64,000 nt of DNA from Rhabditophanes sp. KR3021 (lineage: Eukaryota > Nematoda > Chromadorea > Rhabditida > Alloionematidae): assembly GCA_963281155.1 (NCBI GenBank), contig CAUJLY010000006.1, positions 186,001 through 250,000 of the forward strand, written 5' to 3'. The position numbers and the translations under genes were made by a program. The notes beneath the pieces were generated by a model. That model did no database searches and was not told the origin of the DNA. It saw only the letters and a list, made by a program, of their open reading frames with translations. This document shows positions 1 to 10,364 of this stretch, piece by piece (position 1 is the first letter of the stretch; each line of letters opens with the position of its first letter).

Positions 1-445
1 GATAATTTTACACTCTTGAGATAAATTTACTTTATTTTATTGAAATATTATAATAAAAGAAATACATATAAATAATTGGCACCGGATAAGGTATTAAACA
101 AGTAAATGATGACAATTTAAAGTTAATAACCTACTAATTTGAACTGTTTGGTTTTGCTTCTTTTCGCGAAGACAATTATTTTTCGATTTAACTTTAAGAG
201 TTTAATTATAATATGGGATATGATAAATAAAATCAACGATATACTTTAGGTAATTATAATAATGATTTTCGGGAATGAGGGAAAGGTAATTATATTAGGT
301 AGTGACGTGCTAACTATGTTGACTAATGATACATTTTAAAGATGTGGTCTGATCAATGGTCGATTGTTTCAACATTCCAGTTGCTGTTTTTGATGTTAAC
401 ACAACATTTATATAAATGACACATTAATAAATTGAGGTCTAGTAA

Positions 446-756
446 GTGAAAATATCCTTTTTCAATAATCTGTATAAAGGTTATTTGATAACTTCGATAA
501 AAGATGGATATCATTCGTTTTCATGTACCGGAAATTACATTTTATATGTAGTTGAAACTACGAAAAATGGCGGTTATGGCCATTTGACAGATTCAATCAT
601 TATCAACTTGATCCTTCTTCATTCAAAACAACGCAAACAATACAAACTACTACTCAAACTGTAACTATTGAAACAACTACTAAATCCGCTTCTAATGTAA
701 ATTTTATTGAAATTCTCACATATTCATTTGTGATTCTTTTTTTAATTATTTTTTAA
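446..756 (+). pseudogene. C-terminal relic of an IgGFc-binding-like membrane protein
   Basis: The first 40 or so codons read GYLITSIKDGYHSF followed by an ILYVVE strand. This resembles the end of the IgGFc-binding-like proteins encoded at 30964-32380 (GYYITSIKNYGLHT) and 61365-62810. Near position 590 the reading frame must shift by one base. The new frame then gives a threonine-rich stretch (repeated TTQT/TTT) and a hydrophobic segment (about 17 residues, ending VILFLIIF) before a stop near 756. I infer a threonine-rich stalk and a C-terminal membrane anchor, which the other copies in this window lack. No start or upstream exons are visible, so this is a fragment or the last exon of a gene cut by the window edge. 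Confidence 0.45.
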
Positions 757-1060
757 ATATAATTAGTTATACATATAATATTAATGCATTTTTAGTATCA
801 CAAAAAAAATGTTGCTTAGTTTTTTGCACAAATGTATATTCCATCAGTTCTTCAAGGACGTTTTCTAATACAATTTAATCATAAAGTATTTTTGGAATTT
901 AAGTTAATAAGCAAAACAAAGTGAATTGTTTTTTTATTTAAGCAAACCATAATGAAGTACAACGAATAATTAAAATATATTTCACATCGTTGATAAAATT
1001 CCTTTTATGTTTTACAAATGTGGACAATAAGAAAGATTCCAATAAATTAAATGATCTTTG
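757..1060. other. Intergenic, no gene seen
   Basis: AT-rich spacer between two converging gene remnants. I see no open frame, tRNA or repeat in it. Confidence 0.5.
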
Positions 1061-2085
1061 TTAAGATTGAGTTGCCGTATTTGGTTCATCAAAAACCTCA
1101 GAAGTAGAATGCCCCTTTGTCATTTTGTAAATATTTCCATCAGCCACACCTTGGCGTTCTTTTCCAATCACAAAATCGTTTCCATATTTATTTTTAAAAT
1201 AACATTTGCATCCAATTATAAACTTTTTATTTGTTTGCATTGTATACCAATCACTTTTTGTATTACATACTGAACCTGGACATTTCATTATGCAGATTTG
1301 CATTTCTTCTGCACTTCCTAGAGCAAAGTTTTTCTTTAATGAATTAAATGCATACGATTTTGATGAATTTCCCATAGTGAATCGGTTTTGAACACCATTA
1401 ATCTGGTTGGCCAAACGATTAACTCCATAAAGAGATATAATGCTACTTTCCAGAAAATCGTATTCCATTTTTGATAAACTTTTTCCTATTTTCCGAAGAT
1501 ATAATTCAGATGCCTCACCTTTACCAGCAAGTTCTCTCATTGTTTGACGTTTAAACCCTATATTATGATCGTTATTGTAGATAGGAATTTCTTTTAGATG
1601 CTTAAAGTTCTACCATCAACACCTTTGCCAATATATACAGGATATTTGATATAATCGCTTTGAGATGGATTAGCCTTTTTATAATATCCGTAAACATAAT
1701 ACTTATCCTTGTGTCCTGCTACAAATTGAACGTATGCATCTATTACTGATCCATATTCTTCATTAACTAAGTAATTGTTAAATTGAGTTGCAGAAAGAGC
1801 TCCTCGTGCTTCAAGTTGTCTTTTGCAAGAATCACACTTTGCATTAAATTGGGCAACTAAATTTGATGGATATAAACCGTGCATTTCACTTTTAAATTGG
1901 TCAATCTCATGTACGTACGATTTTCCCTCTTTATTAACTATAATGTCGGTTGTGTATAATTCTTTAAAATTAGATCCTCGTTTAATTCTTGTTGAATCAT
2001 GAGGACTAATGAAAAATGTATATGCATCATCCAAAAAATTATATTCATCCTTATCTAATGGTTGTGGATCGGGATGCTTATTCAT
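1061..2085 (-). pseudogene. GIY-YIG nuclease-domain protein (LEM-3/ANKLE1-like), frameshifted
   Basis: Two minus-strand frames, 2085-1594 and about 1600-1061, form one protein of about 340 residues. The first frame ends with KYPVYIGKGVDGR, a good match to the GIY-YIG core (Y-P-V-Y-I-G-K-G plus the conserved Arg). The second frame opens with FKHLKEIP and continues to YDFLESSIISLYG and NRLANQING, which match the catalytic Glu helix and the asparagine-rich end of the LEM-3/ANKLE1 type rather than the shorter Slx1 type. The frames are joined by one missing base in an A-run close to 1601. In this family the domain nicks or cuts DNA, for example at unresolved chromatin bridges. No LEM or ankyrin region is visible at the N terminus. 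The C-terminal 80 residues contain five cysteines and are unrecognised. Confidence 0.6.
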
Positions 2086-2388
2086 AAATAAAAATAATTC
2101 AATTCTTATTTATTTTTTAAGAGTAGATAACCTGCAAAATTAGTTTTACTTATAAATAATTTATTTATTCAGCCTTTGTAATTTTTAAAATGAGTATTTT
2201 AGTATGACTTTTATTTACCAATTAGTCAACTATTATTTATCAACATTACGTTTAATTTATTTATTTTGGCTGCTCAAATGCAAGAAAACAATATACATAA
2301 ATACTAAGAAATTGTATATATTTCTAGAGGACGAGATTTTAATCTCTATTTATCATTTACCAGTTTAAATACTTTATTCATCTTGTTT

Positions 2389-2590
2389 CTAACAGTCATC
2401 TTTTTTTAGCATGTTGACGTATATTTCCCTTGGTCTACCAATTGAACGCTTCTTAAAAAACCAGTTCAGAACTGTCTTTGTTAAATCACCGCCAATGCTT
2501 CTTAGCTGTTGGCCAATGAATGTTGTCTTCAGGTCGATAACATACTCTTTTAGTCTTCTTATCTTGCATTGCTTGTATAGGTTTTATGTG
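2389..2590 (-). pseudogene. Possible LINE reverse-transcriptase C-terminal relic
   Basis: Read on the minus strand, the segment encodes a Trp followed by KKRSIGRPREIYVN and a short acidic tail before TAG. A W...KR..GRPR..W/Y motif is typical of the C terminus of many non-LTR retrotransposon polymerases. A one-base frame change is needed upstream of it. No reverse-transcriptase core (such as a Y-A-D-D box) is nearby, so this can only be a 5'-truncated relic, or a chance match. Confidence 0.25.
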
Positions 2591-2998
2591 TGTAGTCTTT
2601 CATCAGTTTCAGCATTTTCCCGCATTTGTGTTTATATGTCTTTTTCAAAATGTTTTCAACCACGACGATAGCATTGGTAGTGAAAACACTTTTTCGAAAT
2701 TCAAATTCTAATTTTAAGAAAAAACATGAATATTTTATTTTAGTATTTTGATATTTTTGTGAATTCATGCTCTTATTTATCAATTATTCTTACATATAAC
2801 ATTTTAAGTCTTGTCTCACTGCATTTATTTACCTTTGCAATGGTTATATTTAATATTTTAGACACGAGTATTGTCGTATTTTTAAAAAACTATCTCTTAT
2901 TCGAATAATATTTGAATATAATTGCTTATTCAAGAACATCAAAAGTCTAATTAAATGTTTTTAAAGAAAATAAAAGGATAAATGTATTTATAATCGTA

Positions 2999-3590
2999 TC
3001 ATTTATTATCAAAGAAAAGAACCCGCATAGAATGGAAACGGATAAGTAAATCAAGTTGGTTTACAATAGAAGGCATCGACTGAATTCGGATGAGATCCTT
3101 GTTCATGATGTTGTGAAGAGCTTCCTGGCCTTGCTCTGAAAACAACATAAGTGTGCCATGTAATTTTAATTGCTCAATAGCATGACAGACTAAGGTATGA
3201 GCTTTTGGTGTTATGTTGTAGTCTTTCGAAAAAGTACCGCACATAAAAGCATCAGCCAAACCATCCAAAGCTTCCTCCAACTTCATTTCGTCTTCCAGTT
3301 TAGCTTCAAAAATTAAAGAGTAGACTTCCAAGATTTGCTTGAGGATTGCCTTGATGTCTTTAATGGTGTTTCTTTCCGGTAATACTTGCAAAAACTTTTC
3401 AATATTCTCCATAATTTTATTAACTCCATTTCCACTAACTGCTTCCCAATATTCTCTTACTCTTATTCCTATCCCTTTAAACAATCATACAGCGCATCTT
3501 TTTCCTCATTACTCAAAAATGCTTCAAGTCTCTTAATAGTATTCAAACACATTGTGAGCAAGTTTGAACATGCACAATTTCCCAACTTAG
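2999..3590 (-). pseudogene. Transposon-type ORF with PKAH..EQL...SEQ..E.LH motif, copy 1
   Basis: A 161-residue frame (3484-2999) ends with the block PKAHTLVCHAIEQL, then FSEQGQEALHNIMN and an IRFHSM tail. Upstream (about 3590-3480) the same protein continues in another frame (cysteine-rich, then LEAFLSNEEKDALYDCLKG), so one indel near 3480 splits it. The motif order is the same as in the ORF at 54370-54984. The SEQ..E..H block is common in repetitive transposon-derived proteins of nematodes and other invertebrates. I cannot assign the superfamily, and no terminal repeats are visible here. Confidence 0.45.
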
Positions 3591-3659
3591 TACAATTTGA
3601 TATTTTTACCTTTAGTTGCACTTTATGTCAATACCTCTATAACTACTTGTGATAATGCA

Positions 3660-4440
3660 ATATAACGGTTTTTTCGTGCACAAAAATTTGATTTTAAATA
3701 AATTTAAAGGATTCTATTTTATTCTGACGTTTAATAACATAAAAAACACATGTATTTACAATTCTTTACAAAAATATTTTAAAGGTCTTGTTTTGCGTGC
3801 TCCTCCTGTCTGATGGGGTTGTGTCTGGAAAGGTTTCTTGGTCTCATTAGATTTAGTTTTTGAAGGGGAATCTAATGACTATTATGGCAAACTTCCAGTG
3901 CATGTGGATTCTGAGATATTGACTTAAATGTAGTAAAAAGCACATATTTACCAGCGTGTGATATTACTGGCACATTCGACGCAACAAAAAAATTAAAATT
4001 GTCTCAACAGCGAATAATATAAAATAACAATTATCTAATGTCGTATAATTAGCATTTAATTATATTTATGTGTATTTTATTATGTTAATTTGTATACTAT
4101 TTATATGGATGATTTGGGAGAAATCACTAGTCTCGATTTAACTTAATAAATGTATTTTATATTATTTGTTGTTATTTGGGCTCACCAAATCTAGAATTAT
4201 AGTAAAGAAATGAATACCTTCCCTATAATTCAACATCTAAGGTACTTAAAAAATTAATATCACGTAATTATTTATAATAAACCAATTTAATCTTTTTTTT
4301 AATTTTTTTGTCTAAAGCTATTACAAATACACAATTATGCTTTAATAATGTTAACAAACTTTCGAATTAAATTTGAAAAGTTCTCAACTAAAACAACATA
4401 TTATTTTCATTTTTTGAAAAATATTGAAATTAAATCCAGA
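3660..4440. other. Intergenic, no gene seen
   Basis: AT-rich DNA with no convincing open frame on either strand. A short minus-strand stretch near 3780-3840 is Pro/Gln/Lys-rich and may belong to the copy-1 element upstream of its visible ORF, but I cannot support this. Confidence 0.35.
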
Positions 4441-4447
4441 TGGATTG

Positions 4448-5161
4448 TTCTTTTACTTTTTATATTATGACTGCAGGTACAATTTTTAGTCAAAATCCAT
4501 GCGTCAGATGGCTTATTTTTCATTAGTTGAAAATGTTTAGTTTTGATTTGTTTTGCTATGTATTTAACTGTTGTGATGATTTTGTTTTATATTTGTCTGA
4601 TTTAGTTACTACTTTAACCATTTTATTTAATTTATTTGTGGTATTTGCTTTATTATGTCAAAGATCCATCAAAGGGATATATCAATTTTTGTTATTCATC
4701 AGAATATAATTCGTGTTTAGTACAGTGATGCTTGGCATAATTATTAGACATCGTATTTATACAAACTTATTGATGGGAACTTGTACAGGATTTATTAAAA
4801 TATTTGAACCTATGGTAGTACATATGCAGTGATAATTGCAGACACTATTTTTTTCATTGATCTAGTTATTCGGAAAAATAGTTTGTTCAACAAAGGCAAA
4901 TCTTTATTTCATACAACTTTAAAAGAAAAAATTATGTATTGTTCAAATGTTGTTTGTATGGTCGGTCTCTTATTTGTAGTAATCACCGGACAGTATAGAC
5001 CTGAAAAATCGAATGAAATTATTCAAAATGTAGTAGACACTGTATTATTAGATAAAACATTCATAGGTTATAAACCGGCATCGACTTCATTAATTTTTGT
5101 AAATTCATTAAGAAGAATAAATGATGTGTTTGTTATTGGGACAACATTATTTTTTAATTAA
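4448..5161 (+). pseudogene. Hydrophobic fragment, possible chemoreceptor relic
   Basis: Two open stretches (4527-4709 and 4829-5161) encode hydrophobic helices separated by stops. They lie directly upstream of a Str-like receptor gene on the same strand, so a decayed neighbouring receptor is the simplest reading. The second stretch has one clear membrane-like segment (VVCMVGLLFVVITG) and no recognisable family motif. Family assignment is not supported by the sequence alone. Confidence 0.2.
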
Positions 5162-5433
5162 AAACAAAATAATATTTAGATGATGAATTTAAAAGATGAC
5201 ATAATAAGGATTAATATCATAAAAATGTTTTCAACACAACAAATTATATTTGCAAAATAACAATACTTATTGTAATTTTTGATTTTGTTTATTTATAATA
5301 AACTAATTTTTATAAACATATTTTCTTCAGTTTGTAATTTAATAAAAAATACTTTCTAAAGAATATTATTTTAAATGTTCATAATAAGTTTTACTGACGT
5401 TTTAATTAAATTCACAATTTCACATTATCTAAT

Positions 5434-6466
5434 ATGGCTGCTTTGGACATAATTATAAATTTATCAATATTTTTCGTATCAATTACATTAAACGGTTTAG
5501 TGTTATCTCTATATCCACACTTTAAAATAAATGGAAAAATGAAAGCTGGAAATCTTGTTATATTTTTACAAAGTTTCATTGACATTTTGTTTACCACCAC
5601 TTCTTTGATTTTTGATAATGAAATAGTAACACAAAAATCACATTGCTCCATACATTTTATTTATTTTAATCAAGTTGATTTAACTCTAAATGCTTGCATG
5701 TTTATGATGTTTATATATATTTCCTCAATGTACTTCAATTTTTTCATGTTGCCATTAACAATATGGGCAAGATATCTTTCTATATCTGGTGAATTCAAAT
5801 TAAAAAACAAATTATTAGTTTTCATTTTATTTTTAAATATTTTGGCTGTTTTATTTATGTGTACACTTGTAATGCTTATTGTAACTGATCGTGATGCAGA
5901 TCCCATATATCATTTATAAATTTGATCAAGAAAATAATTATACTGATACACATATTACATCAACTAGTATAAGTGTATCTTTAAAAACAAATGAATGGTC
6001 ATTCTTGCGAATTATTATACCGGCTACCATGTATATGAATATTAGTTTGTTTATTATTATTAAATATTTGCAAAAATATAGAACATTTATGAAATCAAAA
6101 TTTAACTTTATGAGTGCCAAAACTCAAACTTTGGGACATGATTTTTTGAATATATTGTATTTGCAAATTTGTAATCCAGCCATACTTCTTTTTCCTCCAA
6201 TTATTGGTTATATTTTAGCAATGATACTTCAATTTAATATTGGTTCATTTGGAGAACATTTAATTCAATTTGCAAGTATTGTACCTTTATTAAATGCCTT
6301 CATTGTGTTGGCGTTTTTAACAAAAGCACGGAGAATTATGATTAGGAGATTTAAACAAATTATTCTTATTATTTCATCCATCAAGAAAAATACAGTAGAA
6401 AGAACTATATTATTAGTTAATTCAAGAAAAGTTAAAGGCGCAGATATTACAGTTAATTTACAGTAA
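5434..6466 (+). CDS. Serpentine chemoreceptor, Str/Srd-like superfamily
   Basis: A seven-helix receptor in two frames. The first part starts at ATG 5434 and holds helices 1-5, including an RYLSI box after helix 3. The second part (to TAA at 6466) holds QTLGHDFL, LQICNPAILLFPP and a final helix before KARRIM, a pattern seen in Str-superfamily receptors. The frames can be joined by a canonical 31-nt GT..AG intron (GTAATGC...GATGCAG, about 5857-5887), giving CTL then IPYIIYKF in frame. The alternative is a one-base frameshift. Introns of 29-35 nt occur elsewhere in this window, so the spliced gene model is plausible. Receptors of this kind detect odorants or soluble cues in sensory cilia. The length of about 330 residues is normal. 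Confidence 0.6.
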
Positions 6467-6714
6467 CATCTTTTATTATTAAATGAATACTTTTTATTTG
6501 TAAAGTTGTAAACTTTTTAGAGAAAAATATATGTATAATTACTGTAAGCTAAAATAATATAACAAAATATAAAATAACCAATTTATTTGAATGAGTTTGG
6601 CAAAAAATATTTTTATAAAAATTTTGGTATTTTTATATTATTGTTATTATTAAATATGTTTAACGAATCAGATGCTTTGATGTATTCAATTTAAAATATT
6701 TTTCCACTTATAAC

Positions 6715-7210
6715 AGTAGAAACTACTTATTATCCTTTTGTTCTACACACTTTCAGTAGCTTATTTTGCTATTTTATTGGCATATCAATGTATATTATAA
6801 TAATCAAAAATTGTAAAAAAGAAGAAGCATTCAGAAGTACATTTTTTATTTATGTTGTTATAAATGGAATTAACATGATATTATGTCATTTTTCAACATT
6901 TATAATCATGTATTGCCTAATACCATTACCGTTTACATGGTTTCTTTTATTTGGTGATATACTAATTATACAACATCAAATAAGGTAATATTTTTTTGCT
7001 TTTTTATTTCCTAAAACTTCGGTTGGACAATTCTTAGCTGCTTTCACCATTACACTATGTTCAATTGAAGTCATTTTAACAATTTTAACTTCTATCAAAT
7101 TATTTTCAATCAAAAATCAAATAACTCATTTGATTCAAAAATACAAACGAAGTCAAATTAATAATATTGACAATGATGCATTTTGCAACACACTTTATAT
7201 ATGTTCTATT
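6715..7210 (+). pseudogene. Partial serpentine receptor (Srg/Srv-like)
   Basis: The frame 6788-6988 encodes a helix with KNCKKEEAFRSTFF, followed by a second helix. A separate frame after 7020 encodes VGQFLAAFTITLCSIEVIL and a basic tail with KYKRSQ. The -FRS-FF- and KYKR patterns are familiar from Srg/Srv-type nematode receptors. The helices near the N terminus and the order of exons cannot be completed, and the hAT remnant starting at 7241 follows directly. I read it as a receptor fragment. Confidence 0.35.
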
Positions 7211-7240
7211 TAACATTTTACATGTAAAGTTAGTATTTAC

Positions 7241-8106
7241 TAAGGTTGTAACCACCTGCCAAAAAACCGGAGCTGCTTTTAATCGGTTTTTTTAATTTAA
7301 AAATAGCCGGTTTTAAAAAAAGCGCCAATTAAACGTTATTTATTAAAAAGATCTAATTAATTAAAGTAAATTATAATAATATGATAGAGCACATAATTTA
7401 GACAAATTTTCAGGCAACATTTTTTGTCTATTAAATCTGAATACAAGTCGACATTTAGAAAATGAACGCTCATGTTCCACGGATGACAACATAACTCTCA
7501 GTATTTTTTGGGCTTCTATTTTTAGAGTTGGAAATGAAACATTAGTTAACCAAAAGTCCTCGTATCCTAAGTATCTTTCCGACATTTTTCAAATATTAGA
7601 AATCTTTTTACTATTTCTTTACTAATTGCAAGCATATTATTTTGGAGAGGTTGACTTGCTAAAGAAATATTATTAACTTCATCAATTACTTCAACTTCTT
7701 CTTCTACGTCTAATAGACCATCTTTAATTAATTTCTGCTTTAAAGAATCATGTGTTTTTAAATGTCCTAACAAAGTTGTATTACCCGTCGTTCCAGCAAA
7801 TGAAGCGAAACATGTTTTACAAGAAGACTTTCCATCTGGTAAATCTTTCATATATCCAAGACGAGTATATCTGCGCATTATCTAAAAAAGTAAAGAGCAA
7901 CCAGCACAACAAAAAAGTAAATGAACAACCAACATGCAAAATAAATCAAATGCCTTGTTTAAAATCATGTTAACCGTCTTGGAATAATCATTTTCGCGCT
8001 TTAAATTATGTTTTGCATCTATCTTAAAAGTAATATTTCTTTAAATCGGCTTTTCATTGCAAAAAGCAACTTTTTTAAAGTGGCTTTGAAACCGGTTACA
8101 ACCTTA
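7241..8106 (-). mobile_element. Internally deleted hAT element
   Basis: The ends are inverted repeats TAAGGTTGTAACC (left, 7241) and its complement (right end at 8106). Inside, on the minus strand, a BED zinc finger (7878 downwards: C..C then HLKTH) is joined through a small frame change to a hAT C-terminal dimerisation block (SSVEHERSFS, then R...LPENL..L). Only about 180 residues remain; the RNase H-like catalytic core of a roughly 600-residue transposase is missing. The flanks GTTAGTAT and GTTAATAT could be an 8-bp target duplication, but four extra bases lie between the left copy and the repeat. Confidence 0.65.
7361..7878 (-). pseudogene. hAT transposase remnant (BED finger plus dimerisation domain)
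   Basis: The N-terminal frame (7878-7567) has the BED finger residues Cys-x2-Cys and His-x3-His, about 25 residues apart. The C-terminal frame (7585-7361) has the SSVEHERSFS motif and ends YYYNLL. The two frames overlap and are offset by one base. Without the DDE core it cannot catalyse transposition; it might still bind element ends. Confidence 0.6.
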
Positions 8107-8900
8107 GTTAATATCAGTTCGAATTCATAAAAAATTAATTTTAAAATTGTGTTAAAGTGACGTGAGTTATATAAGAATTCAAACTAGCTTGTAATACAAT
8201 TAATCCGTTCACTAATTTTAATCAATATTCTACTTAAAAAAGTCAGGAAGTTTGTTACAATGTACGCTATTAATTTGTTGCATCATTTTGAAAATACAAT
8301 TGCGTGTAAAAATCCATTAGTAACTTTTTATTTTTCTTTGTTTTGTCAAGTTATTAATAAAATATACATTTTAAGTTCCTCATTACATAAACAGAAACAT
8401 AGTTGGAAATGATATAACATAACATCCTGTAAGATTTATTGACAATATATTCCTCACCTCAAAAAGGCTTCAAAGTTAGAGTTTATGAAGTTTGATGTCA
8501 GTTTTAATTAGCAGTGGGAATAAAATTGTTTATGTAATTCATTTTTATTAATCAGAAACGTGGCATATATGAATAATTTGTTTAACTCAGGTGTTGTGTG
8601 AGAAAGGTATTAAAAAATAATTAATTAATATGAGATACTGTTCAATATTAAAATTTATTATTTACGAATCAATTAGCAGCAGGGTTGTTTATATTGTTTA
8701 TGTTATTTGTCTGTAAACATCAATTACTCGTCACAACTGCATATGTATTTTAGAATAGGAAATAGATAATTATTCGCAAGATTGCTTTAAACAATCTTTT
8801 TATGATCATTCGTGTAATTTGTTACCACTGGACCATTAAACACTCTCATAATAGTATTTCTTATTATAAATTTTTTTATTTTAAATATCACTTAAAAATA
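8107..8900. other. Intergenic, no gene seen
   Basis: AT-rich spacer between the hAT remnant and the 3' end of a minus-strand receptor gene. I see no coding pattern or structured repeat. Confidence 0.5.
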
Positions 8901-9952
8901 TCATACTACAAAAGTTTTTGTTTTAATTCTTGAATTAGTTGCCGCATTACTTCTTGAATCAGCATTCGTATTACCAACATCAATACAATTTTGACTTTTT
9001 AATTTATAAAACACCAAATAACTGTTCCTCATGCTTGAATTCAAAGCCAAAAAAGCAGGAACATCAATAAAGGTAACAAAATCAATGACCCAAACATAAT
9101 AATTAATAGAAACACTAATTAAGCTCTCATTAGAGTTGATGGCTGCAACGAACCGAATTACAAAGTATATCTCCAAAACAACTAAACTGACAAAGCTAAT
9201 AAAACTAAAAATAACAAGAGTGCGTTCCATTCTTCCCTTTTGTGAAGTAGACCAAGCTGTTCATTTTTTTATTTTGATTATGTTGGAAACGGTCATAACA
9301 ATATTTAGCACTGTTAAAGTTGTGTATGTGGCAATTTCTTTGGATATTAAGAATGTCTGGGAGTCGAATGATTTGTAATCTGAGTAAAGGGATCCATCTA
9401 ATGGTGAGACCATGAACTGGGATCCTATGAATAGATTTTGAATTTGGAAGATGTGAGCAAATACTACTTCACAAACAAGAAATATGGCAACATTTTTAAA
9501 TTTCCAAATCTAAAATAGGTTATTAATATAAAGTTCACCTTTATCATACTTACTTTCGCATAAAACAAGGGAAAATTAAGGGCAGAGTATCTATTAAAAA
9601 CGACTGCTGTAAACCCAAAACATAGTAAATTAAGTTCAACACTATAATAAAATATGTCCAAAGTAGGAGCAAGTGTCATAGCCAAATACCATTGTGGCTG
9701 AAATCCCCATTTCGGTAGTCTCACAGCCCACAAGCCCTCAAAAAATACAACAAGTCCAATGAAACTATTAAATAGCATCAACAGAAACAGTGGATTATCA
9801 AAGTCCTTCAGTTTTCTGATCAAATTAGTGCACATCCAAATACAGAAACTAATATTAATCAGCACCAAAGGCACCTGATATCCAATCTGAATATAGTCCA
9901 GAGTAGTAGGTGGATACGCCACAATATCCGAAACGTTAGCATCCATGTCCAT
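8901..9952 (-). pseudogene. Serpentine chemoreceptor (Srg/Srv-like) with one in-frame TGA
   Basis: Exon 1 (9952-9554) and exon 2 (9509-8901) are separated by a 44-nt intron with GTAAGT and TTTTAG ends. They encode about 335 residues with seven hydrophobic segments. The NRYSALNFPLFYAKIWKF box after helix 3 and KGRMERTLVIFSF before helix 6 fit Srg/Srv-type receptors. The frame is open throughout except for a single TGA at 9261-9263, in the third cytoplasmic loop after IIKIKK. Everything downstream keeps frame and family pattern. That means either a recent nonsense change or a base error. The start at 9952 gives a plausible extracellular N terminus with one glycosylation site (NVS). Confidence 0.65.
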
Positions 9953-10364
9953 GACTGTAGTTTGAGTTTGAAATTTAAAGAAATTAAATGAAGTAATCCA
10001 TTAAGCTTTTTTCACACATGTTAGTCTCCTTCTTGTTTAAAGGTGTTAAGTAATCTACATAATAATATATATTCTAATTTATCATGTATAAAAGGTGTCT
10101 CTAATAATAAATCAGTTAATTTTGTCTTTATGTTGTCTACAGTTGAATAACTATCAGAGGTATTCGCTACGATACCGATACAGGGGAACATAATCAAACA
10201 TCATTAATCGGCCTAAATATGAATTAAGTGACTCATACCATATTTTAGCAAGTATCTCATCAGTTTAGGTTATTTTTATGATTTGTATTGAGAATAATGA
10301 TATTCTTATCATCAAAAAGAAAGGCTTTATATACAATTATTTTTCATCATTATACATAATTTAG
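9953..10364. promoter_or_regulatory. Divergent spacer between receptor and ET-like genes
   Basis: The two flanking genes are transcribed away from each other, so this 412-bp spacer should contain both promoters. A TTTATATA-type box lies about 40 bp upstream of the ATG at 10365. No repeated operator-like motif is evident. Confidence 0.3.

Noticed and set aside
5857..5887. An even shorter 19-nt intron (GTAACTG...GCAG) in the Str-like gene
   Set aside because: It would also restore frame, but 19 nt is below any plausible spliceosomal intron; the 31-nt alternative is preferred.
9261..9263. Selenocysteine at the TGA of the receptor gene
   Set aside because: It lies in a cytoplasmic loop with no cysteine in family relatives, and no SECIS-like structure is evident.
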